Source: Paraglaciecola arctica
Lineage (GTDB): Bacteria; Pseudomonadota; Gammaproteobacteria; Enterobacterales; Alteromonadaceae
Assembly: GCF_018861065.1 (NCBI RefSeq)
Contig: NZ_JAHKQO010000036.1
Span: 707,865 to 771,864 of the forward strand
DNA length: 64,000 nucleotides
Direction of reading: 5' to 3'
Each line of letters begins with the position of its first letter. Within the stretch, counting starts at the first letter, position 1. Both the position numbers and the translations under genes were made by a program. The notes beneath the pieces are model-generated. The model saw only the letters and a program-made list of their open reading frames with translations. It was not told the origin of the DNA and searched no databases. This document shows positions 47,978-56,182 of this stretch, piece after piece.

Positions 47978-50860
47978 TCACTTAGATTGACTCACTTCAT
48001 CAAGCAGATACAAAATTGACTGATATGGAATATCACTGTGGTGGGTTAAACCTATTTCACAACTTCTGTTGTTACTGTAGCCAAAACTACAATCGGCAGG
48101 GCGTTGTTTTTTCAAATGCCTTAGCGAATGTTGATTCAACTCTGGCTGATAAAAACCCTTGTCACCTGCAAACCCGCAACAAGCAATATCCGCAGGGATC
48201 TCCACTTTTTTGGCACAATGATGGGCAATATTCACAAGTTGTTCCTGAATATTTCCGCGCTTACTACTACAAGTAACATGCAACATTACGTGGGCTTTTT
48301 TCTCGCTAATGTGCAAATGTGGCAGAATAAACTTACTCACAAATTCCGCTGATTCATAAAAGCTCAAGCCATGATTGCCTTGTTTTAATGGCAACGCACA
48401 AGAACTTGCATCGGTTATGATGGGATATTTTCCATTTTCACTGTAGCGCAACAAAACGTCTTGGGCTTGATTGAGTTTTTCGCTGCCATGTTTTGCATCA
48501 CCTTTGCTGGTAAAAGCCATACCACAACAAAGTGACGCACTTTCAGATGGAATAACCACGTCAAAACCAGCTTTGTTTAATACTGAGACCATTACTTGTG
48601 GCAAAGACTTAGCATTACCCGGAGTCGCAGCAAACACCCTACTGGCACAAGCTGGAAAATAAATAACTTTGTTATTATGAGTAGAATCACGCCTTTGGTT
48701 TTGCTGAGATGCATAAAACCCGCTTTCGAGTTTTCGCTCACCTTTAGGCCAGTTAGAAAAATACAAAGGCACATAACCAGCGCTTAATTTATTTAAAACT
48801 TTGAAACTATTTGTGACTGCGGACTCACCGACCAGAGACCTACCTGCATTAACGGCATTCAAGCCCAATCTGGCAACTTTGGTCACCTTGGACAAATGTT
48901 TGGCACTCAGGTTAGCAAGTTGTTTTTTAACCCTAGATTGCTGAAAACTTTGTGTTCGTAATGCTTTGATATATTCGCCAGTATTGATCCCAACTGGACA
49001 TTGTATTTCGCACATTCCGGTTGCGGCGCAACTATCAATTCCTAAGTATTGATAGTCATGAACTAGTTGCTGATGCTGCTCTTCTAGTTGCGTTTTTTCA
49101 CGCTGCGTTTCGGCTGAACTTATACAATTTTTTAAATGTTCAATCCGCCTAGCGACACTAATTCGTTGCCGGGGAGTATAAGTGAGGCCCTGGGATGGGC
49201 ATACAGATTCACAAAAACCACATTCGATACATTTATCAACTATGTCGTGAGTGGTTGCCATAACTTTAAGATCTTTAATATGAATCTTATCGTCACTATT
49301 AATAATCACACCCGGATTCAGAATACTATTGGGGTCAAATATTGATTTAAGGGCTTTCATTATCTGATAGGCATCAGCCCCCCATTCAAGCTCAACAAAA
49401 GGCGCCATATTCCGCCCCGTGCCGTGTTCTGCTTTTAAGGACCCCTGCAATTGCACAGCCACTAGGTCTGCAACAGCTGCCATAAAAGCATCGTACCTTT
49501 GGATTTTTTCTTGGCTATCAAATGCTTGGGTAAACACAAAGTGTAAATTTCCCGCTAGAGCATGACCAAAAATAATCGCTTCACTGTAACCAAACTGTTG
49601 AAACAATCGATGTAATTCTGCAATGCCATGAGCAAGTGATGGTAGTGGAAATGCCACATCTTCGATGATTACAGTGGTGCCAGAATCGCGCATTGCACCT
49701 ACAGCGGGAAATGTACCTTTGCGAATATTCCATAACTTTTGATTCCGCAGTGGGTCAATATCAAAGGCAATGTCAGCGACTAACGCTTGTTCAAATCTTG
49801 AAATTTCCTGAGTAACAATCGCAACTTTATCAGTTAAAAATTGTGCACTAGGCTCCTGAATTTCTATTAACAACGCCACAGCGTCATCTGGAAAGGATTC
49901 GATACCTCGAGGCATAATGTCATGTTCTGCAACCGACAGCAGCGCCCGTTTATCTAATAATTCCACAGCATTGACGTCTAAGTCTGCCAATTGCTCCACC
50001 AGCTGACACGCCAGATTAGTATTATCAAAAATGAAAAAGCCACTACTTTTAAATGGATTATCATCCACAGTATGAAAAGTAATGTCAGCGATAAAGCCTA
50101 AGGTGCCTTCAGAGCCAATCATTAGATGTTTAATAATTTCAATAGGATCACTAAAATCGACTAATGCGTTAATGCCATAACCTGTGGTGTTTTTTAATCG
50201 ATACTTTTGAATAACTTTTTGTTTAAGTACCTCATTATTGTTAATGCTCGCAGACAAGGCTAAGAGTTTATCTACTAGGGGTTGATGACTAGTTAAAAAC
50301 GCCGCGCAACTTTGCTCAGACGCAGTATTTAATTCAGTGCCATCTGCAAAAATAATCGTCATATCTGCGACTGTGTGATAACTATTTTGGTGTACACCAC
50401 AACACATGCCCGATGAATTATTCGCAGCAATGCCACCAATTTTACAACTGTTTATTGAAGCAGGGTCGGGTCCAATCTTGCGACCAAAAGGTTTAAGTAG
50501 TTGATTGGCTTTTGAACCAATAATACCAGGTTGTAAGGTCACTTTTAGACCTTGTTGGTATATTTCAAAATCAGTCCAATCATCAGACAAAAGAATGAGC
50601 ACAGAATCTGTGACAGCCTGCCCCGATAAACTTGTACCCGCGGCTCTAAAAGTTATGGCTACCTGATGTTCAGCGGCAAGTTTTACAATTTTGACGAGCT
50701 GCTTTTTACTTTTAACCACTAACACCAGTTGCGGTGTAAGCTGATAAAAACTGGCATCTATGCCATAGGCATAACGTTTGCTGTATTCAGTAATAATACT
50801 TTCAGGCGCGACGAATTGCGCGATTGCATTGGTAAACAATGATACTTGGGCCGACATCAT
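47978..50860 (-). CDS. FAD- and Fe-S-containing D-2-hydroxyacid dehydrogenase (Dld-II / YdiJ-like)
   Basis: Oxidises a D-2-hydroxyacid such as D-lactate or D-2-hydroxyglutarate and passes electrons through Fe-S centres. The start at 50860 (960 aa) follows the previous stop by 16 bp; the longer frame would overlap that gene. Domains: PCMH-type FAD binding (~25-240; FRAAGTSLSGQA, IGSEGTLGFI), FAD-oxidase C domain ending KAEHGTGRNMAPF, a 4Fe-4S pair (CIECGFCESVC and CAATGMCEIQC) and C-terminal cysteine-rich CCG domains (CCGMAF, CCGFAG). It is last in the 5-oxoproline/D-glutamate operon, which may hint that its substrate is a five-carbon D-hydroxyacid. Confidence 0.85.
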   Translation of the reverse strand: MMSAQVSLFTNAIAQFVAPESIITEYSKRYAYGIDASFYQLTPQLVLVVKSKKQLVKIVKLAAEHQVAITFRAAGTSLSGQAVTDSVLILLSDDWTDFEIYQQGLKVTLQPGIIGSKANQLLKPFGRKIGPDPASINSCKIGGIAANNSSGMCCGVHQNSYHTVADMTIIFADGTELNTASEQSCAAFLTSHQPLVDKLLALSASINNNEVLKQKVIQKYRLKNTTGYGINALVDFSDPIEIIKHLMIGSEGTLGFIADITFHTVDDNPFKSSGFFIFDNTNLACQLVEQLADLDVNAVELLDKRALLSVAEHDIMPRGIESFPDDAVALLIEIQEPSAQFLTDKVAIVTQEISRFEQALVADIAFDIDPLRNQKLWNIRKGTFPAVGAMRDSGTTVIIEDVAFPLPSLAHGIAELHRLFQQFGYSEAIIFGHALAGNLHFVFTQAFDSQEKIQRYDAFMAAVADLVAVQLQGSLKAEHGTGRNMAPFVELEWGADAYQIMKALKSIFDPNSILNPGVIINSDDKIHIKDLKVMATTHDIVDKCIECGFCESVCPSQGLTYTPRQRISVARRIEHLKNCISSAETQREKTQLEEQHQQLVHDYQYLGIDSCAATGMCEIQCPVGINTGEYIKALRTQSFQQSRVKKQLANLSAKHLSKVTKVARLGLNAVNAGRSLVGESAVTNSFKVLNKLSAGYVPLYFSNWPKGERKLESGFYASQQNQRRDSTHNNKVIYFPACASRVFAATPGNAKSLPQVMVSVLNKAGFDVVIPSESASLCCGMAFTSKGDAKHGSEKLNQAQDVLLRYSENGKYPIITDASSCALPLKQGNHGLSFYESAEFVSKFILPHLHISEKKAHVMLHVTCSSKRGNIQEQLVNIAHHCAKKVEIPADIACCGFAGDKGFYQPELNQHSLRHLKKQRPADCSFGYSNNRSCEIGLTHHSDIPYQSILYLLDEVSQSK

Positions 50861-50876
50861 AGTAAAATCGCAATTC

Positions 50877-51737
50877 TCATAAGTTGTTAGCTTCCAACCC
50901 GCATATTTTTTCCAATTGCAAAATAACCTCTTCACCGCAGCTAAAACATAACCCATCTTCAGTCAGTTCGTTTTTACGAGTGAGACCGTCGACACTGCCT
51001 AATTTAGACAAATACGCTAGAATATTTTTTGGCTTAATATCAGCTAATAGGTTTTGTTTACGCCACAACGAAACAAACGCGATTAAGCCATAAGCCCCCC
51101 AATTTGACACATCAGCAACTAATAATTCATCACATCGTGTTACGGAAGGCACAATATCCAATGCTCCAATTGCCTCATAAATATTACCCATTCCAATTTC
51201 ATTGCCACCATCTCCAATGGCAATGGTTGGGCAGCTCGCTAGGGACATAAAAAAGTCAAAGGTGGCGCATTTTTCAGAGATATCTTCACCACGGATATTG
51301 TAATAACAGTTTTGTTGGCTGAGCCCGGGGCGCTCAATTGAAATTATCAGTTCAGGCTGCAATTCTTTGAGGGCTTTTTGAGTATAAGTTGGCGCATTAT
51401 CGATATCATTTATCGGGATAGGATAACAAGCAAAGTCGTTTTGTAATGCGCTGTATAGCGGTTCACCACAGACTAAAATTGGCTTTTTCCCAAGTGACGT
51501 TAGACAGTTATATAGCGCAATGGCACCAACTGGGCCGTCAGTCTCAAATGTGCCAGCTACGGGAAAACCTGTACCAATTAAAATACAGCCATTTGTCTCC
51601 ATCAATTGTTGGGCAGCTCTTAAGTAATAACCGACTTTTAGAGCAGGTTGTACCTTTTTCATGCCCCGTAAGTTGCGCTGCACCAACAAAGATTCAATTT
51701 TTTCACTTAATGTTAGTAATGCTAAATGACTTGTCAT
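50877..51737 (-). CDS. DUF4392 protein, C-terminal half of D-glutamate cyclase as a separate subunit
   Basis: 286 aa. The family (glutamate cyclase-like C-terminal domain) corresponds to the C-terminal part of mammalian D-glutamate cyclase DGLUCY, which forms 5-oxo-D-proline from D-glutamate. Visible conserved parts: LIGTGFPVAGTFETDGPVGA (~54-73), SIERPG and AIGDGGNEIGMGN, with the acidic cluster expected around a metal site. It starts directly after the PxpC stop (0-bp gap), so it is translationally linked to 5-oxoprolinase. The other half of the cyclase, DUF1445, is the first gene of this operon. Activity is inferred from the mammalian fusion. Confidence 0.8.
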   Translation of the reverse strand: MTSHLALLTLSEKIESLLVQRNLRGMKKVQPALKVGYYLRAAQQLMETNGCILIGTGFPVAGTFETDGPVGAIALYNCLTSLGKKPILVCGEPLYSALQNDFACYPIPINDIDNAPTYTQKALKELQPELIISIERPGLSQQNCYYNIRGEDISEKCATFDFFMSLASCPTIAIGDGGNEIGMGNIYEAIGALDIVPSVTRCDELLVADVSNWGAYGLIAFVSLWRKQNLLADIKPKNILAYLSKLGSVDGLTRKNELTEDGLCFSCGEEVILQLEKICGLEANNL

Positions 51738-52694
51738 TTACAGGGCAACCTTGATGAGTTTTGTTTCGGTATACTTTGCTTTTGCTAAATGCAGCAGCGT
51801 ATGGGCGTAATGAATAGAGATAGGTTCAAAATGTACTGTTGCGCCTTGGCTAGTTTGCATCAGTAAATCTAAATCCAATGATAACACCGAACCTAATTTT
51901 GGATAGCCACCAATGGTTTGGCGATCTACAGACAAAACGATAGGCTGACCATCGGGCGGAATTTGGATCGCGCCATTACAAATACCTTCAGAAAGTAATT
52001 GTGAGATATTTGATTGAATAGCAGGCCCGCTGAGTCGATAACCCATACGGTCATATTGGGCGCTTACCTGATACTCATTAGAGAAAAACTTAGCTAACTC
52101 TGAGCGCTCAAATAAATCAAATTGATATCCCGTCACTACTCGTGCCGTTATCAAATTTGCATAACGAGGTATGTCGTTCGCATATAACGCATAAAGAGGT
52201 TGCTTAGGGCTTGATTCATAAAACAATCGGTCTGCCGCTTTTAATGCACCACCATTAATCCCCCCGACTTTTTCTCTAATAACTGTAGAAACACTATTAA
52301 ATTGGGATTCAACAACAAATCCCTCCACTACACCTAAATAAATTCTGCAGCCTTGTGTGGCAAAACCAATCTCAATTTCATCATCGGGGTTAACTCTATG
52401 ACTTCGCCATGTATCTTTACTATGGCCATTTATAGTCAAAGGTGCATTTGCTCCTGTTACTGCAATAGTGGTGGCGGTTGTGGCAATCAATTTTAGACCA
52501 CCAACGTTAACTTCTAATACTGGACAATTTTCAGCGTTATTCAAAAGACGATTGGCCCACAGAAATGCTTGTTTATCTGCTGGACCACCAGAGGTTAAGC
52601 CCAAATGACTTTGTCCATAGCGCCCTAAATCCTGAATGGTAGTTAAAATACCAGGATGAATAACGTCAAAGTAGCTAGTGGTTTTTGGGTTCAC
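51738..52694 (-). CDS. pxpC: 5-oxoprolinase subunit C (KipA/biotin-dependent carboxyltransferase-like)
   Basis: 318 aa, starting with GTG inside a GTGA overlap with pxpB. The AHS2/KipA domain is clear: IHPGILTTIQDLGRYGQSHL, SGGPADKQAFLWANRLL, and the late IQIPPDGQPIVLSVDRQTIGGYPK. With PxpA and PxpB it forms the ATP-dependent bacterial 5-oxoprolinase that opens 5-oxoproline to glutamate. B. subtilis KipA, earlier described as a partner of a kinase inhibitor, is the same protein. Confidence 0.92.
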   Translation of the reverse strand: MNPKTTSYFDVIHPGILTTIQDLGRYGQSHLGLTSGGPADKQAFLWANRLLNNAENCPVLEVNVGGLKLIATTATTIAVTGANAPLTINGHSKDTWRSHRVNPDDEIEIGFATQGCRIYLGVVEGFVVESQFNSVSTVIREKVGGINGGALKAADRLFYESSPKQPLYALYANDIPRYANLITARVVTGYQFDLFERSELAKFFSNEYQVSAQYDRMGYRLSGPAIQSNISQLLSEGICNGAIQIPPDGQPIVLSVDRQTIGGYPKLGSVLSLDLDLLMQTSQGATVHFEPISIHYAHTLLHLAKAKYTETKLIKVAL

Positions 52695-53389
52695 AGTTGG
52701 CCCCCCAGCGCTAAAAATTCATGTCGGGTAATGGCATCAAATTTAACGCTATCACCAACTTGATAGGTTAGGTAAGGCGCCACGTCAGGATCGAACAAAG
52801 TCTGAGGACATAGACCAATTAGGTTCCATCCTCCTGGAGATACATTGGGATAAATAGCAGTTTGTCGATCAGCAATCCCCACTGAACCTTTGGCCACTTT
52901 TGCTCTTGGAGACGCTAATCTTGGGCAAGCAATACGCTCGTCCACTTCCCCCAAAAAAGCGAATCCGGGTGCAAAACCTATGGCATACACGTGGTAAATT
53001 GTTTTTTGATGAATTTCAATAACATCTTCAACACTCAAACCTGAACGGTTCGCCAATGATTGCAAATCAGGACCACTTTCTAGGGAGTAATACACCGGAA
53101 GCTCAATAGTTTTATGGGTACTTTCAATCTCACTAGTGTCTTCTTCTAACAGCGCACTTAACACTTTTTTGACTGCGTAATAATCGGTTTTAATTGGATC
53201 GAATATCACTAACAATGACGCATATGACGGCACTAACTCAACCACAGAGTCTGCGAGAACCCTAGCAATACTATGTTTTAACTGGGAAATTTTTTTAATG
53301 GTGGTGTTATTCGCCACTTTATCTAGATAAATAATTACCGCTCCCTCACCTGCGATTTCTATTTGAGGGTAGTGAACTACTTGCTGCAT
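52691..53389 (-). CDS. pxpB: 5-oxoprolinase subunit B (KipI family)
   Basis: 232 aa. AHS1/KipI features: GEGAVIIYLD near the N-terminus, HQKTIYHVYAIGFAPGFAFL (~127-146), RLASPRAKVAKGSVGIADRQ and YPNVSPGGWNLIGLCP. Its start lies 13 bp inside pxpA and its end overlaps pxpC by 4 bp, showing tight coupling of the three subunits. Confidence 0.92.
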   Translation of the reverse strand: MQQVVHYPQIEIAGEGAVIIYLDKVANNTTIKKISQLKHSIARVLADSVVELVPSYASLLVIFDPIKTDYYAVKKVLSALLEEDTSEIESTHKTIELPVYYSLESGPDLQSLANRSGLSVEDVIEIHQKTIYHVYAIGFAPGFAFLGEVDERIACPRLASPRAKVAKGSVGIADRQTAIYPNVSPGGWNLIGLCPQTLFDPDVAPYLTYQVGDSVKFDAITRHEFLALGGQL

Positions 53390-54105
53390 AGTTGCTTTAG
53401 CTCTTTTATTACATTGATAGCTTGTTCGTTATCTCCATGAACACATAAGGAATCCGCTTGAAGATTGATTTTTTTACCAGAAGCACAAACCACATCGCCA
53501 CTAGACATTAAACTTTTCACTTGCTGAATCATTTCTTCTTGATTTAATACGGCTTGAGGCTCTTTGCGTGACATAAGAAAGCCACTTTCTGTATATCGTC
53601 GATCAGAAAACGCTTCGAATAAAAGTGAGATACCACTAGCTGCAGCTTTGTCTCGATAACTTTGTTGATTAGTTGTGGCCAACAACATCAACTTTAACGG
53701 GCGATGGTAACTACTGACAGCTTCAAAAATGGCATCACAGACATTTTCATTACTCATCATGTCGTTATATAAGGCTCCATGAGGCTTTACGTAGGAAATA
53801 CTGATACCTAAGTTTTTCGCCATGCCATCAAGGGCCGCCACTTGATAATGAACTAACTCAATAATTTCTTGTGATGAACAAAGCATACTTCTACGCCCAA
53901 ACCCTAATTTATCTGGGTAACTTGGATGGGCGCCAACGTCAACATTATAATGTTTAGCTAATTGCAAAGTTTTGTTAATAACGTGGGCATCACCAGCATG
54001 AAAGCCACAGGCAATATTGGCCATATCGATATGCGGCATCAACTTATCATCTTGACCTAATTGCCAAATACCGAAGCTTTCTCCTAAATCACAATTTAGT
54101 TTCAT
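53377..54105 (-). CDS. pxpA: 5-oxoprolinase subunit A (LamB/YcsF family)
   Basis: 242 aa from the ATG at 54105, which has AGGAAAC before it; a TTG 15 bp upstream is less likely. Conserved LamB/YcsF segments: LNCDLGESFGIW, IDMANIACGFHAGDAHV, VDVGAHPSYPDKLGFGRR and VKPHGALYNDM, with His and Asp residues that form the active site. Acts with PxpB and PxpC in ATP-dependent opening of 5-oxoproline. It begins 11 bp after the DUF1445 gene. Confidence 0.93.
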   Translation of the reverse strand: MKLNCDLGESFGIWQLGQDDKLMPHIDMANIACGFHAGDAHVINKTLQLAKHYNVDVGAHPSYPDKLGFGRRSMLCSSQEIIELVHYQVAALDGMAKNLGISISYVKPHGALYNDMMSNENVCDAIFEAVSSYHRPLKLMLLATTNQQSYRDKAAASGISLLFEAFSDRRYTESGFLMSRKEPQAVLNQEEMIQQVKSLMSSGDVVCASGKKINLQADSLCVHGDNEQAINVIKELKQLCSK

Positions 54106-54116
54106 TCTTTGTTTCC

Positions 54117-54902
54117 TCAAGCGCTTCGTAGACTGCTATTTAATATATCTGTTATTAACATATGACCTGGACTGTGAGTAATACAAATTGTGGGTTTTGC
54201 GTTGGCAATGGCAAGTTGCGGAGTGACACCGCAGGCCCAAAATACGGGTTCTTCACCAGCATTAATGGTAACTGCCTCGCCAAAATCGGGTTGAGTAATG
54301 TCGTCAATACCAATTGCCGATGGGTTACCAAGGTGAACCGGAGCGCCATGAACTTTAGGATATTGATTACAAATTTCAATGGCTTTATTGGCATCTGTAG
54401 GATTTAAAGGGCGCATGCTTACCACCATTTTACCAGTAAATTGTCCCACTCCCTGAGTATCAATGTTAGTTTTGTACATGGGCACATTTTTAGATTCGGT
54501 AATATTTCTAATTTCTAACCCTGCCGCTATCAATGCTTCTTCGAAAGAAAAAGAGCAGCCCAACAAGAATGCCACAAAGTCATCTTTCCAAATATCTTTG
54601 ATGTCAGTGACTTCTACTGAAAAGACGCCATCTTTGAAGACCTGATATGATGGGATGTCAGTGCGAATATCGATATCCTCACCTAACATTTTAAGGCAAA
54701 AATCGCCGGGAAATTCACTACTTCCAATAAGCGGACAAGATTGTGAGTTAAGTTTACAAAACTCTCGGAAGTCATCGGCGAACTGTTTAGGTAAAATAAC
54801 CAAATTACATTGCACGTAACCAGGTGCGAGACCCGAGGTATTCTGCTGTAATTCGCCTCTACGTATCTGCTGACGTAAATTGTATGCTGTGTCTTGTTTC
54901 AT
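54117..54902 (-). CDS. DUF1445 (YcsI-like) protein, N-terminal half of D-glutamate cyclase
   Basis: 261 aa. Family signs: GLAPGYVQCNLVILPKQFAD, FLLGCSFSFEEALI, the conserved NVPMYKTNI, VSMRPL, and late PVFWACGVTPQLA followed by ITHSPGHMLITDI. Often annotated as a putative hydro-lyase; the mammalian D-glutamate cyclase fuses this domain to DUF4392, which is also in this operon. B. subtilis ycsI is likewise beside ycsF, kipI and kipA, so linkage with 5-oxoprolinase is ancient. First gene of the operon. Confidence 0.85.
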   Translation of the reverse strand: MKQDTAYNLRQQIRRGELQQNTSGLAPGYVQCNLVILPKQFADDFREFCKLNSQSCPLIGSSEFPGDFCLKMLGEDIDIRTDIPSYQVFKDGVFSVEVTDIKDIWKDDFVAFLLGCSFSFEEALIAAGLEIRNITESKNVPMYKTNIDTQGVGQFTGKMVVSMRPLNPTDANKAIEICNQYPKVHGAPVHLGNPSAIGIDDITQPDFGEAVTINAGEEPVFWACGVTPQLAIANAKPTICITHSPGHMLITDILNSSLRSA

Positions 54903-55031
54903 TAATGAGTCTTACTTGATAATGATTGAAACTCTAGTGTAAGAGCAATTGTGCTTTATTCAAAATGGAATAGTTTCGTAACTGTGGTAATCATACCTAC
55001 ACTTAAATAATTTTGAGGTCAAATACCAAGC

Positions 55032-55396
55032 TTATTTGAAAACATCTTGAAACTTGGAGCGAATGAAATTCACTTTATTCGGATCTTTAGCTTTTTTTTT
55101 TGTGACAAAATCGAGTTTAAATTCGTAGTAGTGTTTATCTGGATTGATTAATCGAATTTTCTTAACTCTTAACTCTTCTTGAATTTGACTTTGTGGCATA
55201 TAACCAATGTATTTACCTGACATGATCAGGGTTTTGCGTGTTTCAAATTGATAAGCCTTTGCTTTTAGATTGAGATTTTTTACTGCTCTCTACCATTTGG
55301 GTCAATATCAATTCCCGGATGAACAGCTGGTGTCGAAAACAAAGCCATTTCTTCGATTTTAGAATCTTGCTTTCTTAAAAATTCGTGGTGTACCGA
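55032..55396 (-). pseudogene. Decayed LysR-family regulator (C-terminal fragment, frameshifted)
   Basis: Two joined reading frames on the minus strand give the end of a LysR substrate-binding domain. Frame one (about 55396-55285) reads HHEFLRKQDSKIEEMALFST and on to DPNGREQ, then stops. Frame two continues it after a one-step shift near 55283: AVKNLNLKAKAYQFETRKT, then LIMSGKYIGYMPQ, a typical LysR segment, ending at a stop at 55032. An in-frame stop at 55397 and no DNA-binding head upstream show that most of the gene is gone. An intact 63-aa ORF (55223-55032) is only the tail of this. Its place just upstream suggests it once regulated the 5-oxoproline operon. Confidence 0.65.
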
Positions 55397-55716
55397 TTAG
55401 GTGTCACAGCGATTTTTGATTAAACCTATCATCAATTTAAGTTAAGAATATTAACGACTTGGGTATGGATAACCGAATCTAAAATTTGTACATTTAACAA
55501 GCGAAATTGTATTTCTAGCTAAACCTGCTTGGCATAATGTAGTAGAGTGTTGGTGTAAGTGGGCTAGGTTTTGGTTACCTTTGGGAGGTTTCATTACCCA
55601 ATGCCGGAATTATTATAGCGACTTTGATATCTTTTAAATAGTTTGTTAAGGATTCTAAAAAAGAAGCGATTCATTCCATATGTTTTGATTAATTTTGCAA
55701 CTAACTATAAGTAAGT
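55397..55716. other. Intergenic region before the T6SS-associated genes
   Basis: 320 AT-rich bases in which I see no coding sequence, repeat or clear promoter boxes. It divides the operon remnant on the left from the plus-strand effector candidates on the right. Confidence 0.5.
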
Positions 55717-56154
55717 ATGAAACCGAAAAGCGGAAAAAAAATTGAAGCTGTAAAGCCAACCAAACCTGCAGAAGCATTTGTTGCCGATGACGCCAATCCT
55801 GGCGAGGTTGCAAAAGTTAAAGCCAAAGAAATAAAAGCTCAAAAAGGTAAATACGGCCAAACGAAAATTACAGCTTTTAAGCCTAAAGAGACTGATAGTT
55901 CTGCAAAAGACAATAAAGGCGCAGAAGAAGAGTCGGAGAAAGAAGAAAAAGAGACAACTTTTATTGCTATTAAATTATCTGATGAGAAAGGTAACGCGGT
56001 AGTAGGCGAAAAATATGAAGTTGTATTGCCAGATGGCAGTGTGTCCAGCGGAACATTGGATATAGATGGAACAGCTAAGGTAGAGGGTTTTGAAGCGGGT
56101 CAATGTAAGGTCCGTTTTCCAAACTTAGAAGACGACAGCGTTTCTGCGCAGTAG
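55717..56154 (+). CDS. Lys/Glu-rich protein with C-terminal Ig-like domain, possible T6SS adaptor
   Basis: 145 aa. The first ~80 residues are charged and low in complexity (Lys, Glu, Ala, Pro), likely disordered. The last ~65 form a compact beta module: IAIKLSDEKGNAVVGEKYEV, LPDGSVSSGTLDIDGTAKVE, CKVRFPNL. The same kind of module is common in extensions of type VI spike/PAAR-associated and effector proteins. It is 28 bp before the metzincin-like gene and probably its loading partner or the N-terminal part of a split effector. No signal peptide. Function is inferred from context only. Confidence 0.6.
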   Translation: MKPKSGKKIEAVKPTKPAEAFVADDANPGEVAKVKAKEIKAQKGKYGQTKITAFKPKETDSSAKDNKGAEEESEKEEKETTFIAIKLSDEKGNAVVGEKYEVVLPDGSVSSGTLDIDGTAKVEGFEAGQCKVRFPNLEDDSVSAQ

Positions 56155-56182
56155 CAATGAATGCCCTTAGGGAAGCAATAAC

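Noticed and set aside
50861-50956. N-terminal extension of the D-2-hydroxyacid dehydrogenase
   Set aside because: It would overlap the DUF4392 gene and adds residues not seen in the family; MMSAQVSLF at 50860 is the natural start.
55032-55223. 63-aa ORF as an independent small gene
   Set aside because: Its frame continues upstream into clear LysR-like sequence, so it is the tail of a broken regulator.
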